Shown piece by piece: positions 58,024 to 64,000 of a stretch of DNA of 64,000 nucleotides; position 1 is the first letter of the stretch, and every line of letters begins with the position of its first letter. Location: positions 744,001-808,000 of the forward strand of contig NZ_JAINZO010000001.1 of the NCBI RefSeq assembly GCF_020179605.1. Direction: 5' to 3'. The notes below the pieces were generated by a model that did no database searches, was not told the origin of the DNA, and saw nothing but the letters and a program-made list of their open reading frames with translations. Position numbers and translations under genes: made by a program. The DNA is from Geomonas agri (GTDB lineage: Bacteria; Desulfobacterota; Desulfuromonadia; Geobacterales; Geobacteraceae).

Positions 58024-60633
58024 TTACTTTTTGCGGTTTTTCACTGTCACATTCACGTTGGATGCCTGCTTTTGATTGCCCGCTGCATCGTAGGCTATCG
58101 CCGAGATGGCATAGGTGCTGTTCGACATTTTTGTCGTGTCCCACGCGTAACTGTAGGGCGCTCGGGTGAGGCTCGTAATGAACCTCCCCCCGATGTAGAT
58201 CTCTACCTTCGTGACACCGACGTTGTCGCTGGCGCTCGCGCTGATCGTCACCGTTCCGCTCACAGTCGAGTTGTTGCCAGGGGAGGTTATGGCGACCGTC
58301 GGGGCTGTCGTATCCGGCACCACGTTCGATACGTTGACAGAACTGCTCTGGGAAACCCCCACGTTGCCGGACCCGTCGTATGCCTTCGCTGTCAAGGTGT
58401 AGCTCCCGTTGGCCACCTTCGTGGTATCCCAGCTGTAGGCATAGGGGGATGCTGTGCTGGTGGAGACGAGGACGCCGTTTCGGTAGAACTCCACCTTGCT
58501 AACTGAGACGTTGTCCGAGGCGCTGGCGGTCACCGAAACCGTCCCGCTCACGGTGGAGCCACTGCTGGGGGAGGTGACGGCCACGGTCGGGGCGGTCACG
58601 TCGTTGAAGACTTTGACGGTCGCGCTCGCCGACGTCCCCACGTTGCCCGCCGCGTCGTAGGCCTTGGCGGACAGGGTGTAGCTGCCGTTTACCAGGGTCC
58701 TCGTGTCCAGGCTGTAGCTGTAGGGGGAGGCGGTGCTCGTCGCAAACAGCACGCCGTTTCTGTAGAACTCGACCTTGCTGACCCCCACGTTGTCAGAGGC
58801 GCTCGCGCTCACCGTGATGGTGCCGCTTACGGTGCTCCCGTCCAGAGGAGAGGCCATGGCAACGGTCGGCGCGATGGTGTCGGCTACGGCGTTGGAAACG
58901 GTGACCACCGAGCCCTGTGCTTGGGTGACGTTCCCCGCGGCGTCGTAGGCCTTGGCGGTCAGCGTGTAGCTGCCGTTCGCCACGGTTTTGGTGTCCCAGT
59001 TGTAGCTATAGGGCGCGGTGGCGACGGTCGTCTGCAGCACGTTGTTCCTGTAGAACTCGACTTTGCTCACCCCCACGTTGTCGCTCGCGTTCGCCGTTAC
59101 CGTGACGGTGCCGTTCACCGTGGAGCCGGAAAGCGGGGAGGCCATGCTGACGCTCGGGGCGATGAGGTCGTTCGACACGTTGACGGTGAGGATCTGCGAC
59201 TGCCCCAGGTTGCCGGCAGCATCGTAGGCCTTCGCCGTCAGGGTGTAAACCCCGTTGGCGACGCTCTTGCTGTCCCAGGTATAGGCGTAGGGGGACATGT
59301 TGGTGGCGGAGAGAAGGGCGTTGTTCAGGTAGAACTCGACCCTGCTTACCCCTACGTTGTCGGTGGCGCTGGCTGCGATGTTCACCGACCCGCTCACGGT
59401 CATGTTGTTCCCCGGGGAGGTGAGCGAGACGCTAGGCGCGGTCAAATCATTGGCCACGTTCACCGTGACGCTCTGGGATTGTCCGATGTTCCCCGCGGCG
59501 TCGTACGCCTTGGTCATCAGGGTGTAGCTCCCGGGGGTAAGGGCACTGGTGTCCCAGGAGTAGACGTAGGGAGAGGAGGGGATGGTCGCCTGCAGGGCCC
59601 CGTTCACGTAGAACTCCACCTTGGTCACCCCGACGTTGTCGGCGGCGTCGGCCGTGACCGACACGGTCCCCGCCACCGTCGCCGAGCTGGAAGGGTAGGT
59701 GATGGCGGTCGTGGGGGCCTGCATCTCGGCGACGGTCACCACGTTCGAGTAGGCGCTCTCCTCGCCGGCCGAGTTGTAGGCGGTGACGGCGAAGCTGTAG
59801 GAGTGGGAGGGGTCCAGGTTGGCGATTGTTGCGGCGGTGAGGCTCTGCACGTCCACCGGCGCCGGCCCCTGAAAGGGCTGCGTCGTGGAGTCGGGCTGGT
59901 AGTGGACCTTGTAGCCCACCACGGTAGTGTCGGGGGAGGGGTCCCACTGCAGGGAAACGGAGGAGGCGGAGGCCGCGCTGCTCATGCCCATGGCCATGAT
60001 GGCGGCAACGACGGCGTTGACACACATCTTCTGCAGGCGTACCGCGTGGTTTACCTCGCTTCTGCGCACGTACCCCTCGGCGACGAGGACGTCGCCAAGT
60101 TTCCTTCCCGTCTGGCCCTGCTTGGCAAGGGCCCGCTCCAACTGCTCGCGCGTGATGTGGCCGGTGGCAACGAGCAATTCGCCCAGTCTAAGGGGCGTGC
60201 CGGACGGGGCTCCCTGGTTCTGTTGCCAGTCGAGAAGGCCCTTAAGCTGAGGCTCGGTCAGTATGCCAAGCCGCGTGAAAACTTGGCCCAGGCGCTCTCC
60301 GCTTCTCTTTTGCTCGGCGATCGCCTCGTCGAGCTGCGCCCCGGTTATCTTCCCCGACTGCACCAAAAGTGCGCCGAGAAGCTGCCGGTCGCCGGCCGCC
60401 AATTTGGCCGCGTCTTCAATGTGGCTTAAGTGCTGCTGGATGAGCAGCGGCGCTGCGACGTCCTCTGGCTTCAGGACACCCATCCTGACCAGGACACCGC
60501 CCAGCAGTTCATGGGTTGTCTTTTGCTCAGCCAGGGCTCGGTTGAGGGTGTGCTTCGAGACGAATTTGCCGTCGAGCAGTATCTGGCCAAGCGCGCGTCT
60601 GGAAATCCGTTGGAGAAGGTTAGGGCTCTGCAT
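58024..60633 (-). CDS. MshEN-like c-di-GMP sensor fused to an Fn3/Ig-repeat surface protein
   Basis: This is an 869-residue protein. Residues 14-66, 86-137 and 149-201 are three MshEN-type (GspE N-terminal) units with the RLGxxLxxxGxIxxxQLxxALxxQ pattern that binds c-di-GMP, e.g. RLGELLVATGHITREQLERA. A hydrophobic segment with a signal-peptidase-like end (VNAVVAAIMAMGMSSAASA, 205-223) follows. Then come an Fn3 domain (227-305) and six Ig-like repeats of about 93 residues (SVSASATDNVGVSRVEFYL style) to the end. The topology implies a cytoplasmic sensor and an extracytoplasmic adhesin. I know no named family with this order. Confidence 0.85.
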   Translation of the reverse strand: MQSPNLLQRISRRALGQILLDGKFVSKHTLNRALAEQKTTHELLGGVLVRMGVLKPEDVAAPLLIQQHLSHIEDAAKLAAGDRQLLGALLVQSGKITGAQLDEAIAEQKRSGERLGQVFTRLGILTEPQLKGLLDWQQNQGAPSGTPLRLGELLVATGHITREQLERALAKQGQTGRKLGDVLVAEGYVRRSEVNHAVRLQKMCVNAVVAAIMAMGMSSAASASSVSLQWDPSPDTTVVGYKVHYQPDSTTQPFQGPAPVDVQSLTAATIANLDPSHSYSFAVTAYNSAGEESAYSNVVTVAEMQAPTTAITYPSSSATVAGTVSVTADAADNVGVTKVEFYVNGALQATIPSSPYVYSWDTSALTPGSYTLMTKAYDAAGNIGQSQSVTVNVANDLTAPSVSLTSPGNNMTVSGSVNIAASATDNVGVSRVEFYLNNALLSATNMSPYAYTWDSKSVANGVYTLTAKAYDAAGNLGQSQILTVNVSNDLIAPSVSMASPLSGSTVNGTVTVTANASDNVGVSKVEFYRNNVLQTTVATAPYSYNWDTKTVANGSYTLTAKAYDAAGNVTQAQGSVVTVSNAVADTIAPTVAMASPLDGSTVSGTITVSASASDNVGVSKVEFYRNGVLFATSTASPYSYSLDTRTLVNGSYTLSAKAYDAAGNVGTSASATVKVFNDVTAPTVAVTSPSSGSTVSGTVSVTASASDNVSVSKVEFYRNGVLVSTSTASPYAYSWDTTKVANGSYTLTAKAYDGSGNVGVSQSSSVNVSNVVPDTTAPTVAITSPGNNSTVSGTVTISASASDNVGVTKVEIYIGGRFITSLTRAPYSYAWDTTKMSNSTYAISAIAYDAAGNQKQASNVNVTVKNRKK
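58030..59715 (-). repeat. Six tandem Ig-like repeats at the DNA level
   Basis: Six consecutive units of about 280 bp encode Ig-like domains with the shared blocks DNVGVSKVEFYRN, PYSYSWDT, NGSYTLTAKAYDAAGN. Copies 3 to 5 are the most alike in DNA sequence, a substrate for unequal recombination. Copy number is likely to vary among strains. Confidence 0.85.
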
Positions 60634-60646
60634 GATCAGCTCCTTT

Positions 60647-60724
60647 CTGCAGGCAGACCTTCCGGTCTCGCTTTGCAGTGGCGTACGTCAGACATACGCC
60701 TAAGAGTGCTGCAACATCGCCATG
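60647..60724 (-). ncRNA. Unclassified structured leader RNA of the adhesin gene
   Basis: In minus-strand RNA three hairpins occur in a row: ACAT-GGCG-ATGT, then GGCGTA / TACGCC, and then AGACC-GGAA-GGTCT with a GNRA loop. The CTGCAA element (60673-60678) can pair either with the upstream TTGCAG (60709-60714) or with TGCAG just before the Shine-Dalgarno AAAGGAG. The two pairings exclude each other, which is the layout of a translation-controlling RNA switch. It is not a GEMM-I aptamer, and I recognise no Rfam class. Confidence 0.55.
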
Positions 60725-60779
60725 TTCAGTCGGTGGGGGCGGGTGCCTTTTCGGGCTGGATAGTCGCGGGCTACCTGAT

Positions 60780-60808
60780 AGTTTAAATGCTTTCTGCACG
60801 CATGGCAA
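60780..60808 (-). promoter_or_regulatory. Sigma-70-type promoter of the adhesin gene
   Basis: On the minus strand TTGCCA is separated by 17 bp from TAAACT. Transcription would start near 60773, giving a leader of about 140 nt that contains the structured element. The rest of the 321-bp divergent region to 60955 shows no clear plus-strand promoter. Confidence 0.55.
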
Positions 60809-60954
60809 TGTCATCATGATTCGTTTTTTTTCTCTATTTGTCAACCGTTTAGCTGGATGACGGGCCTTTACGCACGTGCTGTGCCTATTTTGCCTAAACC
60901 CTCTGCGTGGTTGATTCAGATTGCATAAGCTCCAATGTCACTTATATTTTTGAC

Positions 60955-62061
60955 ATGATAAAGGTCTGTCACATAATCTCAGGCGACCTCTGGGCCGGGG
61001 CGGAGGTCATGGCATGCCACCTGCTCTCCACACTTGCCGGCGACCCGGAGCTTCAGCTTTGCGTGCTCCTGCTCAACGAGGGGAGGCTTGCCTCGGAATT
61101 GAGGGAGGTGGTGGGGTGCAGCGTGACCGTCCTGGACGAGGGAGGCCGCGGGTTCGTCACCCTGCTCCGTCTGGTGCGCGGTCACCTGGAGCAGACACGC
61201 CCCGACCTGATCCACTCGCACCGCTACAAGGAGAACCTGCTTGCCTTCCTGGCAAGCGCCGGGCTCCAGGCCCGTCTGGTTGCCACGCAGCACGGGCTTC
61301 CCGAGCCCTGCGGGAGCGAAAGCCTCGTGCGTTCCCTCAAGGCAAGTGCCAACTTCTTCCTGATGCGCCGCTTCTTCAGGACGGTTGCCGTCTCCGATGA
61401 TATCCGCTCTCAGCTGATGACACGGTTCGGCTTTCGTGGTGACCGGGTTTCGGTGGTGCATAACGGTGTACCCGTCCCCCCCTGTGCGGGGCCGTCAAAA
61501 AAACGCGCTGCACCCTTCAGCATCGGCTCGTCCGGCCGGCTCTTTCACGTCAAGGACTACCCTCTCATGGTGGAGGTGGCGAACCTCGTCTGCCGGGAGC
61601 GCGATGTGACGTTCCGGCTCGCGGGGGAGGGACCTTGCCGGCAGGAGGTCCTCGCAGCAGTTAAACGGCACGGGCTGGAGGAGCGCTTCACCCTCACCGG
61701 GCATCTGGACCGAATGGAGCCTTTTTACCGGGGGCTCGATCTGTACCTCAACACGTCGCTGCACGAAGGTATCCCCATGACCATCCTCGAGGCGATGGCC
61801 TGCGGCGTCCCCGTCGTTGCCCCGGCCGTGGGGGGGGTCGGCGAGATCATTGCCGACGGCGTCGAGGGGTGCCTGGTGCAGGGCAGGGATCCCGCCTCCT
61901 TCGCCCGCCGCTGCATCGAGCTCATTGACGACGCGCCGTTGCGCGCAGCCCTGTCCCGCGCGGCGCACCAAAAGGCCCTCTCGATGTTTTCCGTAGAGAA
62001 GATGGCGCAGGACTACCAGCGGGTCTACCGGGATCTCCTGGCGGGCCCGGTAACGGAGTAA
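60955..62061 (+). CDS. Glycosyltransferase, GT4-like
   Basis: The 368-residue product starts IKVCHIISGDLWAGAEVMAC and has HSHRYKENLLAFLASAGLQA, IGSSGRLFHVKDYPLMVEVA and EGIPMTILEAMACGVPVVAP. The start ATG lacks a clear ribosome-binding site; the frame is open 16 codons upstream without similarity. It is followed by a GT2 and a DUF218 gene in one G+C-rich operon. It may add sugars to the matrix polymer or the neighbouring surface protein, which cannot be decided here. Confidence 0.87.
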   Translation: MIKVCHIISGDLWAGAEVMACHLLSTLAGDPELQLCVLLLNEGRLASELREVVGCSVTVLDEGGRGFVTLLRLVRGHLEQTRPDLIHSHRYKENLLAFLASAGLQARLVATQHGLPEPCGSESLVRSLKASANFFLMRRFFRTVAVSDDIRSQLMTRFGFRGDRVSVVHNGVPVPPCAGPSKKRAAPFSIGSSGRLFHVKDYPLMVEVANLVCRERDVTFRLAGEGPCRQEVLAAVKRHGLEERFTLTGHLDRMEPFYRGLDLYLNTSLHEGIPMTILEAMACGVPVVAPAVGGVGEIIADGVEGCLVQGRDPASFARRCIELIDDAPLRAALSRAAHQKALSMFSVEKMAQDYQRVYRDLLAGPVTE

Positions 62062-62065
62062 AGCT

Positions 62066-63196
62066 ATGCCCTTTCTCCTTTTCACCTGCATCTTCCTGAC
62101 CTTTTACGCCTATTTCGGTTACCCTCTTTCCTTGTTCCTGCTCTCGCTGTTTCGTTGTCGCGAGGTGCAAAAGTCGATGATCACCCCGGCCATTACCTTC
62201 ATCATCACCGCCTTCAACGAGGAGAAGCGCATCAGGGAGAAGCTTGCCAACACGCTGGCGCTGGATTATCCCCCCGAACTGCTGCAGGTAGTAGTGGCCT
62301 CCGACGGCTCCACGGACCGCACCAACGAAATTGTGCGCGAGTATGCGGCACGGGGGGTCCTGCTCCTCGAGGTAACAGCGCGCGGCGGCAAGGAGAACGC
62401 CCAGAAGGAGGCGGTCGCCATTGCGCAGGGTGAAATCCTCGTCTTTTCGGACGTGGCGACCATGATCGAAGCGGGGAGTCTGCACCGGATGATGGCCAAC
62501 TTTGCCGATCCTTCGATCGGGTGCGTGAGCAGCGTGGACCGGGTGATCGGGCGCGACGGGAAACCATGTGGCGAAGGGGCCTATGTGCGCTACGAGATGT
62601 GGCTTAGGGATCTTGAGGGCAGGGTGAACTCGCTGGTAGGGCTGAGCGGTTCTTTCTTTGCCGCACGAAAGGAGGTCTGCCGCGATTTCTCTCCGGACAT
62701 GCAGAGCGACTTCAGGACCCTTTTGAACAGCATGCGGCTCGGGTGGCGCGGGGTGGGGGACCCGGAGGTGGTCGGTCTGTACCAGGACGTGGGGGACAGT
62801 GGCCGCGAATTCGACCGCAAGGTGAGGACGGTGCTCAGGGGGCTCACCGTCTTTTTTAAGAATCTGGAATTCTTGAATCCTTTCCGGTATGGCCTGTTCT
62901 CCTACCAGTTCTTCTGCCACAAGCTGCTACGCTGGCTGGTCCCCCTGTTTTTGGCCGGCGCCTTCCTTGCCAACGCAGCCTTGGCGTCCTCTTCCCTGTG
63001 CTACCTTTCTTTGTTCCTATTGCAGAGCGCCTTTTACCTCGTTGCCGGAGGAGGGTGGCGAAACCCTGCGCTGGGCCGGCGCACCCCCTTCAAGATCCCG
63101 CTCTACTTCATCACGGTCAATGTCGCCATAGCCGTCGCCTGGCTGCGCTACCTGCGCGGCAACCGCATGGTGATGTGGACCCCGTCCGAGAGGTAA
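62066..63196 (+). CDS. Glycosyltransferase family 2, membrane-anchored
   Basis: The 376-residue product is a GT2 inverting transferase. An N-terminal membrane helix (FLLFTCIFLTFYAYFGYPLS) is followed by the GT-A domain ITFIITAFNEEKRIREKLAN, VVVASDGSTDRTNEIV and the DxD-like FSDVATMIEAG. FQSDFRTLL-like (DMQSDFRTLLNSMRLGWRG) and further membrane helices close it. The layout resembles ICA/hyaluronan-type processive synthases, but the QxxRW motif is not obvious. It starts 4 bp after the previous gene. Confidence 0.87.
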   Translation: MPFLLFTCIFLTFYAYFGYPLSLFLLSLFRCREVQKSMITPAITFIITAFNEEKRIREKLANTLALDYPPELLQVVVASDGSTDRTNEIVREYAARGVLLLEVTARGGKENAQKEAVAIAQGEILVFSDVATMIEAGSLHRMMANFADPSIGCVSSVDRVIGRDGKPCGEGAYVRYEMWLRDLEGRVNSLVGLSGSFFAARKEVCRDFSPDMQSDFRTLLNSMRLGWRGVGDPEVVGLYQDVGDSGREFDRKVRTVLRGLTVFFKNLEFLNPFRYGLFSYQFFCHKLLRWLVPLFLAGAFLANAALASSSLCYLSLFLLQSAFYLVAGGGWRNPALGRRTPFKIPLYFITVNVAIAVAWLRYLRGNRMVMWTPSER

Positions 63197-63202
63197 GGCG
63201 AG

Positions 63203-63802
63203 ATGCGCTCGAAAAATGCGGCCCTCCTCTTTTGTCTTCTCGCCCTGGTGCTGCTCCCCTCGTTTCCCGGGGTACGGGCAATCCTCGCGCACCCTCTGAC
63301 CGTTACCGACCCCCAGGCACGCGGCGATGCCTGTTACGTGCTGGCGGGCGGGGAGACGGTCTGGGAGCGGCTGAACGCGGCAGCGGACCTGGTGCATCTC
63401 GGGAGAGTGCCGCGCATCTACCTGATGGACGATCCATCGCGGGACCAGTACAGCGCCCGTGCGGGGCGCTCCTTGACCAGGAGGGAGTGGTACCTCGACT
63501 ACCTTGCCTGGCGGGGAGTGCCGGCGGAACGCGTCAGCTTCATCCCCAGAGCGCCTGGGTTCTTCGGTACGCGTGCCGAGGCGGGAGCATTGGCTGCCCA
63601 TTTGCCCGTTGGGGTGCACCACGTGGTGATCGTGAGTTCCGCTCCGCACATGAGGCGGGCGCTGCTTGCCTTCCGGCGCGCCCTTCCCGCGCAGGTGGAG
63701 GTGGTCCCCTACGCGGCAACGGGACTCGCCGCGAGCGGTGAACTCTACCATCCCCTCTGGATCGAGTACCTCAAGCTTCTGGTTTATGGCGTGGTATCGT
63801 GA
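63203..63802 (+). CDS. DUF218 (YdcF/SanA-like) envelope protein
   Basis: The 199-residue product has an N-terminal signal or anchor (ALLFCLLALVLLPSFPGVRA). A DUF218 domain follows, with YVLAGGETVWERLNAAADLV, the TRAEAGALAAHL helix and VIVSSAPHMRRALLAFRRAL. Family members such as YdcF and SanA are tied to envelope integrity or lipid-carrier metabolism, without a settled activity. It is the last gene of the operon with the two glycosyltransferases. Confidence 0.83.
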   Translation: MRSKNAALLFCLLALVLLPSFPGVRAILAHPLTVTDPQARGDACYVLAGGETVWERLNAAADLVHLGRVPRIYLMDDPSRDQYSARAGRSLTRREWYLDYLAWRGVPAERVSFIPRAPGFFGTRAEAGALAAHLPVGVHHVVIVSSAPHMRRALLAFRRALPAQVEVVPYAATGLAASGELYHPLWIEYLKLLVYGVVS

Positions 63803-63903
63803 CGGGAAAAGGCGGCACCGGGTCCCGCTTGAGCGGAAACCGCGGGGAGGAGCAGTGCCAGAGTGCGCGGCGGAGATGATGAACGGGCATGAATCTCCTA
63901 AAG

Positions 63904-63919
63904 TGTGATCCAAATCACT
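63904..63919 (+). promoter_or_regulatory. CRP/FNR-family operator
   Basis: TGTGA-TCCAAA-TCACT matches the symmetric TGTGA-N6-TCACA in nine of ten positions. Its centre is about 40 bp upstream of the predicted start of the riboswitch transcript, the class II activator position. A weak terminator for the DUF218 gene might use the same inverted repeat (GTGAT / ATCAC, then five T). Confidence 0.55.
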
Positions 63920-63937
63920 TTTTGGCGTCCCGCGATC

Positions 63938-63946
63938 TGTTAGAAA
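63938..63946 (+). promoter_or_regulatory. Extended -10 promoter element before the second riboswitch
   Basis: TGT-TAGAAA is an extended -10 with four of six hexamer bases. No good -35 is present, which fits an activator-dependent promoter given the CRP/FNR-like site upstream. Confidence 0.4.
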
Positions 63947-63963
63947 GGAGGCAAAATCAGAGG

Positions 63964-64000
63964 TACACGATAATACTAAACCATCCGCGAGGGTGGGACG
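63964..64000 (+). ncRNA. Second GEMM-I riboswitch, cut by the window edge
   Basis: The 5' part of a GEMM-I aptamer is visible: CACGATAA-TACT-AAACC-ATCC-GCGA-GGGT-GGGACG, with a GCGA GNRA tetraloop. Spacing and core bases parallel the first riboswitch at 57858. The base aligned with Vc2 G20 is again A. The rest of the aptamer and the controlled gene lie outside the window. Confidence 0.8.

Noticed and set aside
58030-59715. Possible CRISPR array
   Set aside because: The repeats are about 280 bp, coding and contiguous, without short repeats and unique spacers.
58921-60429. 502-residue open frame on the plus strand
   Set aside because: It mirrors the Ig-repeat part of the adhesin gene; repeats in the sense strand keep the antisense frame open.

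Overview
The window looks like a chromosome segment of a Geobacter-type Desulfuromonadota bacterium (Geobacter, Geomonas or Citrifermentans). Reasons: most genes are G+C-rich; the lexA operator matches the Geobacter LexA consensus GGTTN2CN4GN3ACC; there is a GEMM-I riboswitch of the A20 (cGAMP-type) variant known from Geobacter; and an exosortase A/PEP-CTERM exopolysaccharide system is present. The assignment is an inference, since no rRNA or other phylogenetic marker was available beyond gene content.

Layout, left to right. 1-2123: phosphate uptake operon pstC-pstA-pstB (minus strand, pstB cut by the edge) behind a clear Pho box. 2268-9450: tRNA-Arg(CCG), a DUF1573 secreted protein, a zinc-ribbon/DUF3426 membrane protein with an unusual internal repeat, a Tat-type amidase and mutS. 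9774-13613: a small polysaccharide operon made of a UDP-sugar dehydrogenase, a diadenylate-cyclase-like protein and a glycosyltransferase. 13691-15827: SOS operon lexA-orf-dinB behind two overlapping LexA boxes. 15947-19754: outer-membrane barrel protein, a decayed ChaN-type gene and an M1-type peptidase. 20020-21474: orphan flagellin with a sigma-28-type promoter, then a mini-ORF that resembles only the flagellin C-terminus.

21645-46159 is the XrtA/PEP-CTERM region. It holds two PEP-CTERM substrates on the minus strand (one intact behind a sigma-54-type promoter, one broken) and a CAAX-type protease. On the plus strand are two CelD/BcsL-like acetyltransferases, a Cys-rich unknown and a deacetylase. 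The core system follows: TPR protein PrsT, priming sugar transferase, outer-membrane export protein, chain-length protein, tyrosine kinase, AAA ATPase, beta-barrel, deacetylase, FemAB protein, exosortase and EpsI, with a PglK/MsbA-like ABC transporter. These genes would build and export a polysaccharide, while the exosortase processes the PEP-CTERM proteins that are retained at the surface.

46413-56254 is a visibly AT-richer cassette of glycosyltransferases, an ATP-grasp ligase, an O-antigen ligase, a low-molecular-weight tyrosine phosphatase and a deacetylase. It looks like the exchangeable, glycan-specifying part of the locus. An AT-rich gene at 40561-41616 is a second island, whose right boundary seems to fall inside the DegT aminotransferase gene.

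56312-64000 combines surface proteins with second-messenger control. It contains a beta-helix protein under a GEMM-I riboswitch with its own terminator, and a very unusual protein with three MshEN-type (c-di-GMP-binding) domains, a membrane segment, an Fn3 domain and six Ig-like repeats behind a structured leader RNA. Two glycosyltransferases, a DUF218 protein and the start of a second GEMM-I riboswitch at the right edge follow. Cyclic dinucleotides are the common thread: a candidate synthase (11077-12414), two RNA sensors and a protein sensor lie in one 64-kb window rich in extracellular matrix genes. No CRISPR array, insertion sequence or prophage was seen.
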